A stretch of 64,000 nucleotides of DNA from contig CALJLA010000211.1 of the NCBI GenBank assembly GCA_937983055.1, forward strand, positions 15,093 through 79,092, read 5' to 3'. The stretch comes from an uncultured Pseudomonadota bacterium (GTDB lineage Bacteria; Pseudomonadota; Gammaproteobacteria; Burkholderiales; Eutrophovitaceae). The notes beneath the pieces were generated by a model that was given only the letters and a program-made list of their open reading frames with translations, was not told where the DNA came from and ran no database searches. The first letter of the stretch is position 1; every line of letters begins with the position of its first letter. This document shows positions 1-8,558 of the stretch, piece after piece. The position numbers and the translations under genes are program-made.

Positions 1-310
1 GTGCCGCCGCAATCTGAGCAATAAGTTTGCGTCGCGGGGACAGGTCTTTCAGGTCATCGAGAAGGCCTGCAATCAGCAGTATCGCAAGGCCGGCAAAAAG
101 GGCTCGGTAGTCATAAAGCGACTCGACGATCAGCAGCGCGCCGAAAACCAGCCCACCCATCATCGCGGGACCACCCACCAGAGGGATGGCGCCTTTATGC
201 CGCTTGCGCCCCCCGGGATGGTCGACCAGCCCGACCGTCAGCGCTGGACGCGCAAGCAGCCGCACGAGCACAACGGTAGACACAAAGACAAGCACAAAAT
301 CGAATAGCAT
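1..310 (-). CDS. WecA/MraY-family undecaprenyl-phosphate sugar-phosphate transferase, N-terminal part (runs off window)
   Basis: The minus strand is open from an ATG at 310 to the window edge (about 103 residues visible). The visible part has an N-terminal membrane segment, then VGLVDHPGGRKRHKGAIPLV, a GGPA motif, further hydrophobic segments and the acidic LLDDLKDLSP loop. These are hallmarks of the polyprenyl-phosphate N-acetylhexosamine-1-phosphate transferase family, membrane enzymes that start glycan assembly on undecaprenyl phosphate. It is clearly paralogous to the complete protein at 12057-13145 (same VDHP..RKRH.GAIPL.GGPA and LLDDL.DLSP blocks). The catalytic half (NLVDG, LGDSGS motifs) lies outside the window, so integrity cannot be judged. 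It is the last visible gene of the minus-strand polysaccharide operon. Confidence 0.85.
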   Translation of the reverse strand, partial: MLFDFVLVFVSTVVLVRLLARPALTVGLVDHPGGRKRHKGAIPLVGGPAMMGGLVFGALLIVESLYDYRALFAGLAILLIAGLLDDLKDLSPRRKLIAQIAAA

Positions 311-338
311 GCCGATTTACCCTGGGCCTGCGGGCTGA

Positions 339-767
339 TCATGCTCTAGGTGACTCAATCTGGGAAACAATGCGTTCGAGCGCTCTTCCGTCTCGGCGCC
401 CAAAGTTACGCATTGAGAAACATTCCAAACCAGCACTGTAGGCGGCACGAAGGTCTCGGTCCTCGAGCAGTCGCGCTATCTGTTCAGTCGCTTCACCCGG
501 CGTAGACACAAGTACGCCCGCGCCCTCGTCTTCCGGCGCAGGGAAGATTCTGTGCCGATCACCGAGTCGCAGCACAACAGGCAGTACACCCATGGCAGCC
601 GCCTCGGAGAGCACCGTCGAGTACAGTCCCAGCACTAGCGTCGACACCGTCAGCGCCTCCGCAACGGACGAGTCGACGCTCCTGGTACGAGCACACGGGC
701 AACATGTAATTTGACCAGCTTCACAGATAACCGCAGTTGGTCCGCGGTGTACAACCGCACGACAGTC
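339..767 (-). pseudogene. Remnant of a glycosyltransferase (C-terminal end only, probably frameshifted)
   Basis: The last ~100 residues read like the C-terminal nucleotide-binding half of a capsule/LPS glycosyltransferase: TLVLGLYSTVLSEAAAMGV followed by a helical tail. The in-frame sequence continues upstream of any good start to a stop at 768-770, and the upstream 40 residues are cysteine-rich and unconvincing. A neighbouring frame over about 670-800 gives a more protein-like stretch (FRTVVRLYTADQ, then VKLVKLHVARVLVPGAS) which would join the real frame after a one-base shift near 660-685. No catalytic N-terminal domain is found before the preceding gene ends at 928. I read it as a 5'-truncated and frameshifted gene. 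A short functional protein from the GTG at 647 (102 residues) is possible but unlikely. Confidence 0.6.
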
Positions 768-927
768 CTAAACGCATCGTGCTTACCGTTATATGATTAC
801 AATCATTTGCATGTACCACCAGAAAGTGGCGGTGTGGAATTCAGAATCGGTCACGCTCTATAGTTGCGGTGGAGATTGGTGCCGTCATATTTGACCCGCA
901 TTTCGGAAATCCGCGCCGACATTAACT

Positions 928-1773
928 TCAGTTCGGTAACGCTCGCCGCAATACCTCCCTTACGAAGCGCGCCCAAACTCTTGCAACGTGATAGGGAATC
1001 AAAGGCCAGTCGCACGCCAGGATTACGAAGGAAGTCCAGTACAAGGGATTCGCATGTGACTTATTCGAAAACACCAGCTTAAGGTACTCACCAAGTTTAG
1101 CCACCTTGGAGAAATCCCAGTACCCAGATGCGCCCGTGTTCGGTGAATCAAGTACCAGACGATTGTCTGTAATGCATCTAAACCCCTTGCGTGCGGCCCT
1201 CATCGTCCACTCGTAGTCTGATAGGTAATGAGGAAGGATGTGAGGATGAAAATCACCCACCTGCTTAACAACGGCCCAGCGCACAAAAAGGCCTCTCGTT
1301 GAGAGACAGTTGATACTTTCTGGACTTGTCGCAGTCACAAAATTCAGCCGCCGTACATCGGCATGGACACCGGTTTCAAGAATGCTGCCCGCGCCAGAAT
1401 CGCGGATTCTTGACAGTAGCAAGCAATCCGGATTCTCCTGCAGTACACGCATACCAGCGGACAGGAAATCCGGCGCGAAAGTGACATCATCGTTTATGAA
1501 CAGCACGACATCCGATGACGCTGGATTAAATTGACGCAGACAGTCGAGCCCCTTTTGCAGGCTGCCTGCCCACCACCATGTACCCGTTCCTCTAATCGCA
1601 GTCGCACTTGGGATCGAATTGAGCACCATTTCGGTGGTTCCGTCCGTCGATCCGTCGTCAATTAAGATCAGGTGAAAATTAGGATACGTTTGGCCGGTGA
1701 GGCAATGCACGAACAGCTTTGTTGTTTCCCTGCGGTTGTGGACCGGGAGCAAGACGTAAATCTTCTCTGTCAT
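928..1773 (-). CDS. GT2-family glycosyltransferase
   Basis: 281 residues. The N-terminus is a GT-A fold donor domain: IYVLLPVHNRRETT, then LILIDDGSTDGT and the metal-binding acidic motif FINDDVTF near residue 90-95; the aromatic acceptor region SDYEWTMRAARKGF follows. The short TWWWAGSLQKG block is shared with the protein at 18001-18867, and the two align over their whole length, so they are paralogues in the two neighbouring glycan clusters. It probably adds one sugar (rhamnosyltransferase-like) on the cytoplasmic face; acceptor and donor cannot be read from sequence. Its start overlaps the stop of the upstream methyltransferase by 4 nt (1770-1773), indicating co-translation. Confidence 0.88.
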   Translation of the reverse strand: MTEKIYVLLPVHNRRETTKLFVHCLTGQTYPNFHLILIDDGSTDGTTEMVLNSIPSATAIRGTGTWWWAGSLQKGLDCLRQFNPASSDVVLFINDDVTFAPDFLSAGMRVLQENPDCLLLSRIRDSGAGSILETGVHADVRRLNFVTATSPESINCLSTRGLFVRWAVVKQVGDFHPHILPHYLSDYEWTMRAARKGFRCITDNRLVLDSPNTGASGYWDFSKVAKLGEYLKLVFSNKSHANPLYWTSFVILACDWPLIPYHVARVWARFVREVLRRALPN

Positions 1774-2720
1774 GCTTTTCGCAGCTCGAAAAGCACCGAA
1801 TCACCGATACCAGCAATGTCGAAAGCACGCGTGAGCAGATGATTCACCCGGCTTCGGTGCAATAGAGAAGCAACCTTCACTGCAATTCTCTCGGGCAGAG
1901 AGTACCCACCGATGCCAGACCAGAACGGAGATACTCTCTGCGACCCGCGTCGCGTCGCCAGATGAATCCACTGGTACCTGAGCCACTCGGACTGGGTGAT
2001 GGTTCCCAACGGCCGGCACTTCAAGCCCGCTTGCTCCGCCGCAATTTGCATTGACTGCCGCGACAAGAAAGTCAGGTGATACAGTGCCTGCCAGTTTATC
2101 CAACGTTGGCGGAAGACTCGCGCGCCCCAGCCATGCACATTGGGTGTACTCAAGATTGCTACCCCTCCAGGCTTGAGCACTTTTCGGATGCCAGCCATTG
2201 TATGTACCGGGTCACGCATGTGCTCGATTACCTGGTCCAGAGTGACCACGTCAAAGTAACTCTCTGGAAAGTCCGCGGCATCAAAGACGCCAATGGTGAC
2301 TTTGAAGCCAAAGCGTTCCGCCACGCGAAGGACGTTCTCGTCTGACTCCACGCCCCACACCTCGCATCCGCGCGAAGCGTGATACCCGAGGGCTTGCCCA
2401 AGACCGCTGCCGATATCGAGGACACGAACGCCTTGAGGCACCCAACGGAAAGCGGATGCCCGTGCCCCATCCAACCAAGCGGCGAAGCCTCGAATTTCCC
2501 GGTGAGGGCGATAGTCATCAATGCTCATCGCGCGGCGCGGGTAATAGCTGGTGTAGAGCTGCCTTATTTGCTCATCGGTGAAACCTGCGTTTTCAAGATA
2601 GCCATGTCCGCAGGAGTTGCACTTATACAATGGAAAAATGCCAGGGTAACCGTAGCGGTCATCGTAAAGGATGAACTGCTCTGACGTATCCGGCCCAGCG
2701 CAGATAGGACAGTCACTCAC
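1770..2720 (-). CDS. SAM-dependent methyltransferase with N-terminal CxxC zinc-type motif
   Basis: 316 residues from a GTG start that overlaps the upstream stop by 8 nt. Residues 4-40 hold two cysteine pairs (CPICAG and CNSCGHG), a rubredoxin-like knuckle common in sugar-modifying methyltransferases. The class I SAM core follows: VLDIGSGLGQALG (motif I), the acidic loop VWGVESD, and VVTLDQVIEHMRDP with the LKPGG post-motif. It resembles the sugar C- or O-methyltransferases of polysaccharide loci. Together with the homologous gene directly upstream it may methylate a sugar or the phosphoramidate group made by this operon. The substrate is an inference from context only. Confidence 0.85.
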   Translation of the reverse strand: MSDCPICAGPDTSEQFILYDDRYGYPGIFPLYKCNSCGHGYLENAGFTDEQIRQLYTSYYPRRAMSIDDYRPHREIRGFAAWLDGARASAFRWVPQGVRVLDIGSGLGQALGYHASRGCEVWGVESDENVLRVAERFGFKVTIGVFDAADFPESYFDVVTLDQVIEHMRDPVHTMAGIRKVLKPGGVAILSTPNVHGWGARVFRQRWINWQALYHLTFLSRQSMQIAAEQAGLKCRPLGTITQSEWLRYQWIHLATRRGSQRVSPFWSGIGGYSLPERIAVKVASLLHRSRVNHLLTRAFDIAGIGDSVLFELRKA

Positions 2721-3579
2721 AGCCCAGAACCATCAGCACGTGATCAGGATCTATCGAGGGCAAACCATCGTATTGACCCCGCACCAATGCTGGGCCAGCC
2801 CTTCGCACCACACGGTACCAAGACTCCCGATACGCTCTGGCCGCATAAGTTCGCACTTTTCGGCGTAGGACGAAATTTCCCGTGCCAAATCTGAAGAAGC
2901 GAGTGGATGGAAAGACCACATGTTCGGGATAGCGCAGGTACCACCACCTTCCCCGACACAGTCGAGCCGAGATGGACGCGATGTCCCCGGTCAGGATAAC
3001 TAGCGTTCCGTTTTCGGATAGCAATTCCCGGCATCTGCGAAAGAAGCCAGGAACGTCGTAAAGATGCTCGACTAGATCGAACGCCGTGATGAGATCAAAC
3101 TGCCCTTTGACCTGGTCGATCGCAGAAAAGTATCGGTGTCCCTTCTTCTCGAGAATCTCACGGCATGCAGACGAGTACTCCACTCCCGCCGTGTCGCAGC
3201 CAACGGCCCTGAGGAAGTCCAGAAGCTGCCCCGTGCTGCTTCCGATATCAAGCGCACTGGAGGACTCCTTCGCGCACGCGCGCAGGGTTTCAATAACCTC
3301 CCGGCACTTGATGTGCTCGACGTTTTCATTCGACCAGCGATTTCCACTTTCCCCGCTGCTGTACATCGCGGCTGCTTGCTCGGGGTGCACCACATTTTGT
3401 TTGAACCAAGAACCGCAGTCAGTACACTTCCAGAGTTCGGACTTGCGACTTGGCGCGATTTCGTGTGTTGAGAAGCCGATGTGCCGAACGACTGGTATTC
3501 CCCCGAGCTGACTGATTCGCGTCGACTCGCAGAGCGGGCAATTATGCCGCCGGAAATCATTGTCGATTGTCTCGATCAC
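2713..3579 (-). CDS. SAM-dependent methyltransferase with N-terminal CxxC motif
   Basis: 288 residues from a GTG at 3577-3579, chosen because it makes a 4-nt GTGA overlap with the stop of the upstream cytidylyltransferase; a TTG ten codons further upstream would overlap that gene by 34 nt. N-terminal cysteine pairs CPLC and CTDC are followed by a Rossmann SAM-binding core: SALDIGSSTGQLLDFL, the acidic residue in AGVEYS, FDLITAFDLVEHLYD and the ENGTLVILTGD strand. It has the same architecture as the next gene downstream (1770-2720), suggesting duplication. Likely a glycan-tailoring methyltransferase; one of the two could methylate the phosphoramidate, but this cannot be settled here. Confidence 0.85.
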   Translation of the reverse strand: MIETIDNDFRRHNCPLCESTRISQLGGIPVVRHIGFSTHEIAPSRKSELWKCTDCGSWFKQNVVHPEQAAAMYSSGESGNRWSNENVEHIKCREVIETLRACAKESSSALDIGSSTGQLLDFLRAVGCDTAGVEYSSACREILEKKGHRYFSAIDQVKGQFDLITAFDLVEHLYDVPGFFRRCRELLSENGTLVILTGDIASISARLCRGRWWYLRYPEHVVFPSTRFFRFGTGNFVLRRKVRTYAARAYRESWYRVVRRAGPALVRGQYDGLPSIDPDHVLMVLGCE

Positions 3580-4319
3580 CAGAGGCTTCCGCCGCGCTCC
3601 CTGGCCCAACTCTCGTAAAGCTTCAGGTCGTTCTCGTTATCTACCTCAAACCAGCGGGCAGTAATTGGCACAGTGTCAATGCGCCTTCCGTCGGCGATCA
3701 ACCGTTTCAATAGCGAGGTCATGTCAAGCTTATCGCGTGTCTCGGGGCCAAGCAGGTCTAACAGGCCGGTGACCCAGCCCCAGGCTGCCGGCGAGAACTT
3801 AAGCAGCCCCATGTATTGGCCCTCGATCTCATGGAGACTGGTCACTCGGCTTCCAATCTCCGTCAAAGTGCCCCGACGGTCGACTCTCAGCGATTCGGCG
3901 TCGGACAGAGGGTCCGCAAAGCGCTCGCTCCACAAGTCTAGCCAGTTAACGTCATAGGTAATGGCAAGGTCACCGCGCACTGCAGCGAGTTTCGCCACAG
4001 TTTCTCCCGGATAAACGATATCCGAATAACTTACGATACAGGCATCATTCGACAGCCATTCACTGGCACACACCAGCGACATGACCATGTTGGTTTCGGC
4101 CCAGCGCGGATTCTCGAATGTTGCCACGCCTGGATAGCTGATCTTCGCGGCCATGTAACCCCGTACCACACCGATCTCCGTAATACCGGCTTCGCGAAGA
4201 GCTTGGATTTGCCATTCGATGAGCGGCTTACCTGCCAAAATGGTCAAGCATTTGGGCGCATACTGCGTAAGCTGCCCCATGCGACTACCGCGTCCCGCAG
4301 CAAGAACAATTGCCTTCAT
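3576..4319 (-). CDS. Probable CTP:phosphoglutamine cytidylyltransferase (Cj1416-like nucleotidyltransferase)
   Basis: 247 residues. The start carries the sugar-nucleotide transferase signature AIVLAAGRGSRMGQLTQ followed by APKCL with the catalytic lysine; a metal-binding acidic site is seen in SYSDIVYPG. By family alone it is a LicC/choline-phosphate-type cytidylyltransferase. Context is more specific: it lies in a 4-nt-overlap chain with a small glutamine amidotransferase and a PEP-synthase-like kinase, the same trio as Cj1416-Cj1417-Cj1418 of C. jejuni, where this member converts L-glutamine phosphate and CTP to CDP-L-glutamine. I infer that reaction here. Cytoplasmic. Alternative: an aminoethylphosphonate or phosphocholine cytidylyltransferase, for which no partner genes are seen. 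Confidence 0.72.
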   Translation of the reverse strand: MKAIVLAAGRGSRMGQLTQYAPKCLTILAGKPLIEWQIQALREAGITEIGVVRGYMAAKISYPGVATFENPRWAETNMVMSLVCASEWLSNDACIVSYSDIVYPGETVAKLAAVRGDLAITYDVNWLDLWSERFADPLSDAESLRVDRRGTLTEIGSRVTSLHEIEGQYMGLLKFSPAAWGWVTGLLDLLGPETRDKLDMTSLLKRLIADGRRIDTVPITARWFEVDNENDLKLYESWARERGGSLW

Positions 4320-4924
4320 TGTCCTTCGGATCCAAAAACACGGGCAAACATCTCCATATCAGGCGCACGAAATGGGGAAATGCGCTCCGGATGCCACATC
4401 ACGCCATGAATGGCATGACGGCGATGCTGGACCGCCTTGATGACGCCATCCTGCGCGACAGCACGGACTTCGAGTTCCGGGACCGTGGCCGTCGAACCGA
4501 AGCTGTGATAGCTGTTTACAGATTGCGGCGTGCCGTCCGCGATGACAATCTGTTCAGGAGCCACATGACCAGTAACAGCTTCGAGGCGAACACCGAAGAA
4601 ATCCTGAACCGCTTGCATGCCCCGGCACACGCCGATCAGTGGAACTCGCTCGTCGATCGCGTAGCGGATCAATGCCGCCTCCGTTGCGTCGCGCTCCGGG
4701 GCGTTTCCTCCATAGGCCAACAGATCGCCTCCACCGGTCAAAAGGATGCCATCGATCTGGAAATTCGCCAGCAGGCTGCGCAGTGTCGATGGATTGTTCG
4801 GCACTAGCAGCGGGACAACGTCCACGCGCGCGAGGAATTCCGTCCACCGCTGGTCAAGGGCGTCGCGGCGTTCGCCGTAGGTGGGCACGATTTCAACTCG
4901 CTGCGTGACCGCGACGCGCTTCAC
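4316..4924 (-). CDS. Probable CDP-L-glutamine amidohydrolase (Cj1417-like class I glutamine amidotransferase)
   Basis: 202 residues, a class I glutamine amidotransferase-like hydrolase. The nucleophile elbow is LIGVCRGMQ with Cys at about residue 100; the His and Glu of the triad are in VMWHPER (His178, Glu180); an oxyanion-type LLTGGGD loop is near residue 61. Family members include gamma-glutamyl-GABA hydrolase PuuD, but this one is shorter. Between a cytidylyltransferase and a PEP-synthase-like kinase, sharing 4-nt overlaps with both, it matches C. jejuni Cj1417, which hydrolyses CDP-L-glutamine to cytidine diphosphoramidate and glutamate. A putrescine-degradation role is unlikely because no puu genes are present. 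Confidence 0.74.
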   Translation of the reverse strand: MKRVAVTQRVEIVPTYGERRDALDQRWTEFLARVDVVPLLVPNNPSTLRSLLANFQIDGILLTGGGDLLAYGGNAPERDATEAALIRYAIDERVPLIGVCRGMQAVQDFFGVRLEAVTGHVAPEQIVIADGTPQSVNSYHSFGSTATVPELEVRAVAQDGVIKAVQHRRHAIHGVMWHPERISPFRAPDMEMFARVFGSEGQ

Positions 4925-7269
4925 CTGAGGATCCGGACCTGTTTGTTAGCGCAGTCAATTTCGAGCACTTTGGCCCGCGACCATTCCTGGAAGTAAGCTT
5001 CACCGGCACCGATTACGGCTGGAACGTTCAGTTCCGCGGCACGAATCGCCATGTGAGAATTGACGCCCCCGAACTTTGTAATGAAGCCAACGATGCCCTG
5101 CGCGAAGATCCAATCGAATCCAGGATCGGCACTTGGGATGAGCAAAATCTTTCCCCTGATACCCTCACGCCCCGCATCGGTTGAGGCCACCTCCCCATTC
5201 GCTCGGCCGAGCGTGATGAAGTTCGGCTCCGAACACGGTAGGTGGAACGCAAAGACTTCGTCAGGGGAGGTAATCAGCGGCGGCAGGTTGATACGCTGAG
5301 CAATCGCGTAGGCGGACTCGCCAGCTGACACTGATCTCAGCAGCACTTCGCCCGGGCTCGCGCTCGACGCATACAGATCCTTGATGCACGCAATATCAGA
5401 GAACGAGCATTGCTCGACCGTCAATCCGTGCTGGCGACCAAGTTCCCCGAACTCCACCAGCACATCACTCAGGCTTTTCGTGAAGACAAACTTCGCGTAC
5501 TCGCGGCCTTCGATTGCACACTTGATGAAATCGAACAGCCCCAGCACGTCATGCTCCAGCCCATGCTCGACCAGAAGCGCCTCGGTGCGACGGAGCTGGT
5601 CGAGCGACAACACAAATGGAGCCACGGAAGGGTTCGTGTGTACTGCCGCCTTCTCCCAGTCGAAATAAAGCTCGGGCTTCTCGTCGTATCGAGGAGAGAG
5701 GATGTCATATGTGCCCGGGCGAAGATGACCATAACGCTGCAAAAATTCTGCACGATCCAACTGGTAGTAATCTCGAGCCATGCGCGAGCTCACAGTCTCT
5801 AGCGACGCCATAAAGCGCTGATAGTCTTCCGGGCTTAGAATGCCCACCGCCACCAGCGATTTCAGTAATTGGACGGCGATGAAGCCTGCGCGGGCCAGTC
5901 CGGCGAAAGGGAGCGTTCCGTAACGCTTGCAGTCCTCGATCAACCAATAGATCTTCGATACGCGTTCTAGGTCGCTTCCCAGTATCGCTGCGCGTCGTGA
6001 TTCGAGTGCCTGGATTTTTTCCACGTCCTTCCGCCAGAGACCGCGCTCCCCATGGATAATGCCGTTGGTCAGTCGCCGCAGACTGCCAGCAAAGCCGTCG
6101 ATCTCCGTATGTGTGAAGCCGGCTTCGGCGAGAACATTCAATCGCTCAGGGAGGTCCAATGTATAGCACGAGAAGATGATCTCGAATTCAACCTTGTCGT
6201 GATAGTTCGGCGATTGGACCAGGCGATCTATGTAGTAATTAGTCAGCTTTTCCGCCAATGCCGGCTCCACATCCGCGGGGATGAAGGAATTGAAGCTCAC
6301 GCGCACATCGATGTAGGGTAACCCGCCGAAGCTCACCAGCAGCGGAAAGCTGCGCAGGTTCCGGTATCCGTAGTTGTCCCGCTGGTAGGCCCAGATGCTG
6401 TCGGTGATCAATTCCTTGTACAGCGACAAAGCTAGGGGCCTTGGCCGCACGCCAACGATCTCTGCTGGATTCCAGTCCGGCATGACGCCAAAGACACTTC
6501 GAGTGCCGTGAAGGTACGGATGCGGGCGCATCATTGCGCGTACCCGTGCGTGAATTCTTTCAAGGGCAATACGATGCGACTCAGAGTCGGCGCAATGCGC
6601 AACTGCTGCCCCCAGCGGACGCACTTGTAGCAGAAACAATTGGCCTTCGGCATCGCATGCAAATTCGACATCAATCGCATCCGTACCGAGCAATGTTTCG
6701 AGTTCGCGCACAAGTTCGATTACACGGACCAGCGATTGCGGAGCCTTTACGGGGCAATGCTTGCTGAAGTAGAACGTCTTGACGTGGTTAGTCCCTCCGG
6801 ACGTGACCGTGCCCGTGGAGCCCGAGCTGTTGTCGTAATTCACCACGAAATAGGGTCCGGCGTTATTCGGATCTATGCTGAAGGCAACGCCGCTCAGCGC
6901 GACATTCTCCAGCATGGGCTGGATGAAGATCTGGTCCTTACCATCGCGTTCACCGTACGAATCGATGACGCGAGCTACCGCAGAGCTCAAAGCCTCCGCG
7001 CCGTACACATTGCTCACCGAAAGGAATTGCCCGGCGAGGCTTCCATTCGCCGCGTCTTCGGAGAGCGCCGATGATCGCACGATGAGCGCTTTATCGAACC
7101 AGCCGTGTGCCGCAATGCGCGCGAGCACTCCGGCCTCGTCTCTCTGCCAAGCCTCGATCGTGAAGCGTTCCTGCGGGAGAACCAATGCCGACCGAACTAG
7201 CGGCGCTAACCGCTCCAGCGTTTCGGCCTTTGTCCCGAAGAGCATCTCTATTTTGCCTGAACGATCCAT
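4921..7269 (-). CDS. Probable L-glutamine kinase (Cj1418-like, PEP-synthase fold)
   Basis: 782 residues. The N-terminal third is a PEP/pyruvate-phosphate-dikinase ATP-binding domain (ALIVRSSALSEDAANGSLAG near residues 60-80, QPMLENVALSGVAFSID, and FLLQVRP). The C-terminus is the swivelling phosphohistidine domain with GGVNSHMAIRAAEL, catalytic His about 739. The PEP/pyruvate barrel domain of true PEP synthase is absent; the middle section is family-specific. C. jejuni Cj1418 has this layout and phosphorylates L-glutamine with ATP, the first step of phosphoramidate synthesis. An ATG at 7269 overlaps the upstream methyltransferase by 22 nt; an ATG at 7245 (residue 9) would leave a 2-nt gap and is a plausible alternative. 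Downstream it overlaps the amidotransferase by 4 nt. Confidence 0.75.
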   Translation of the reverse strand: MDRSGKIEMLFGTKAETLERLAPLVRSALVLPQERFTIEAWQRDEAGVLARIAAHGWFDKALIVRSSALSEDAANGSLAGQFLSVSNVYGAEALSSAVARVIDSYGERDGKDQIFIQPMLENVALSGVAFSIDPNNAGPYFVVNYDNSSGSTGTVTSGGTNHVKTFYFSKHCPVKAPQSLVRVIELVRELETLLGTDAIDVEFACDAEGQLFLLQVRPLGAAVAHCADSESHRIALERIHARVRAMMRPHPYLHGTRSVFGVMPDWNPAEIVGVRPRPLALSLYKELITDSIWAYQRDNYGYRNLRSFPLLVSFGGLPYIDVRVSFNSFIPADVEPALAEKLTNYYIDRLVQSPNYHDKVEFEIIFSCYTLDLPERLNVLAEAGFTHTEIDGFAGSLRRLTNGIIHGERGLWRKDVEKIQALESRRAAILGSDLERVSKIYWLIEDCKRYGTLPFAGLARAGFIAVQLLKSLVAVGILSPEDYQRFMASLETVSSRMARDYYQLDRAEFLQRYGHLRPGTYDILSPRYDEKPELYFDWEKAAVHTNPSVAPFVLSLDQLRRTEALLVEHGLEHDVLGLFDFIKCAIEGREYAKFVFTKSLSDVLVEFGELGRQHGLTVEQCSFSDIACIKDLYASSASPGEVLLRSVSAGESAYAIAQRINLPPLITSPDEVFAFHLPCSEPNFITLGRANGEVASTDAGREGIRGKILLIPSADPGFDWIFAQGIVGFITKFGGVNSHMAIRAAELNVPAVIGAGEAYFQEWSRAKVLEIDCANKQVRILR

Positions 7270-8012
7270 GCCCTAGTCTTGTACGGTACAGGCACAACGT
7301 CTAGGTCGCGTATCTCTTCGGAGATTGCTTCCATTATCCTCGCAAATCGTTCCGGGCCGGCCTGTGCCTGGATATCGTTAACCGACCGCCATGCCCCGAG
7401 GTACCGCTCTTTCGTCATCAACTCCTGATGCGGCGCTTCCAGAAAGAGGAGACGATGAAAGTGGCCAGTACTTAACATCGTCTCTTCGATGCCTTGTGTG
7501 TATTTTGCGGAACCCGACGAGATTCTTGTGATTCCAGGCACCATGTTGTGAATTCGGGCTTCTATCCGTTTGTGCAATTCGCTGTGCTCCAAATCTCTAG
7601 GATTCCAGAGCGCCGTGAAAAAGCCGCCCGGTCTCAAAATGCGGTGAAATTCCGGTAGCGAGAGTTCCGGCTTGGTCCAGTGAAACGAAGAAGCCATCAA
7701 AACCCAGTCTACGCAGCGATCCGGCAGCCCGGTGCATTCTGCAGTTCCCGCGGCCCACTTAAAGGCTTCTGTCGTCGTTCGCTGGTTAATGGCCTCGCTG
7801 CGCATCGCAGCGTTGGGCTCCACAGCGTATCCTCGCAAACCGAGTTCACAGAGATTCTCGGTGAGCTTGCCCGTGCCGGCTCCTACGTCGGCTACCGTGA
7901 ATCCTTCCCTGAATGCGCCGACGTAAGCGGCAATCGCACCCAGCACTCTCGAAGAGTAACCAGTGCGGTGAATATAATCCTTGGCCAAACTCGTAAAATC
8001 TCCACGTTCCAC
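7248..8012 (-). CDS. Class I SAM-dependent methyltransferase (candidate phosphoramidate O-methyltransferase)
   Basis: 254 residues. The class I fold is clear: VADVGAGTGKLTENL (motif I, about residue 40), the acidic YAVEPN, VLMASSFHWTKPE and the HRILRPGG strand. It lacks the cysteine pairs of the two other methyltransferases in this operon. It sits between the APS-kinase-like gene and the L-glutamine kinase gene, the position expected for the methyltransferases (Cj1419/Cj1420) that accompany the phosphoramidate genes in C. jejuni. I infer, without direct proof, that it methylates the phosphoramidate oxygen. A sugar or lipid methyltransferase role remains possible. Confidence 0.72.
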   Translation of the reverse strand: MERGDFTSLAKDYIHRTGYSSRVLGAIAAYVGAFREGFTVADVGAGTGKLTENLCELGLRGYAVEPNAAMRSEAINQRTTTEAFKWAAGTAECTGLPDRCVDWVLMASSFHWTKPELSLPEFHRILRPGGFFTALWNPRDLEHSELHKRIEARIHNMVPGITRISSGSAKYTQGIEETMLSTGHFHRLLFLEAPHQELMTKERYLGAWRSVNDIQAQAGPERFARIMEAISEEIRDLDVVPVPYKTRAWIVQAK

Positions 8013-8021
8013 AATGGCTCC

Positions 8022-8555
8022 TCACGTAAAAACGAGCCGACCGAACTTTGCAGACAACATTGCCACAATTTCTTCAGGTGTCTTGCCGCCGTCGTTGTCT
8101 ATGACGAGTTCTGGACTGACTGGCTCTTCAACTGGCAAATCGACGCCCATCACATCTTTCACCTCACCGCGCAGCGCCCGACTGTAAAGTTGTTTTTGGT
8201 CCCGCTCGATCAGCACTTTCATCGGCGCGCGCAAGTAGATCTCATGGTAGCCAGGAATTTGGCCACGGTTCCACTCTTGGCATTCGCGAAATAGCGAAAT
8301 CGTCGCGCAAACCACATCGATGCCCTGATCAGAGAGCATCTTGCATAACCTCGAATTGCGCATCGCGCTCTTGAGGCGCTCCTCACGGGAATGGCCCAAG
8401 TCATTGCCGAACACTTCGCGCAGGATGTCCCCGTCGAGGAACACGGAGGCCGGATGGCGCTCGCGCAGCAGTCCAAAAAACAGTCTTCCGATCGTAGTCT
8501 TGCCCGCGCCCGACAGACCGGTGAACCAGAAGACTCTGCCCGTTTTGACATCCAT
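8022..8555 (-). CDS. APS-kinase-like protein; probable cytidine diphosphoramidate 3'-kinase (Cj1415-like)
   Basis: About 177 residues (ATG at 8555; a GTG lies one codon upstream). The P-loop GLSGAGKTT is at residues 13-21; VFLDGDILREVFG corresponds to the DGDxxR motif of CysC; ATISLFRE is the lid/active-site segment. By family it is an adenylylsulfate kinase. No sulfate adenylyltransferase (cysDN or sat) is present, whereas homologues of Cj1416, Cj1417 and Cj1418 follow two genes later. In C. jejuni the CysC-like Cj1415 phosphorylates the 3'-OH of cytidine diphosphoramidate, and I assign that role here. Production of PAPS for the neighbouring sulfotransferase is the main alternative. Confidence 0.7.
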   Translation of the reverse strand: MDVKTGRVFWFTGLSGAGKTTIGRLFFGLLRERHPASVFLDGDILREVFGNDLGHSREERLKSAMRNSRLCKMLSDQGIDVVCATISLFRECQEWNRGQIPGYHEIYLRAPMKVLIERDQKQLYSRALRGEVKDVMGVDLPVEEPVSPELVIDNDGGKTPEEIVAMLSAKFGRLVFT

Positions 8556-8558
8556 CAC

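Noticed and set aside
4316..4924. Assignment as PuuD (putrescine catabolism)
   Set aside because: No other puu gene; position and overlaps match the phosphoramidate set, and the protein is shorter than PuuD.
8022..8555. Assignment as CysC of assimilatory sulfate reduction
   Set aside because: No cysD, cysN, cysH or sat gene is near, and the neighbours are the phosphoramidate enzymes; kept only as an alternative.
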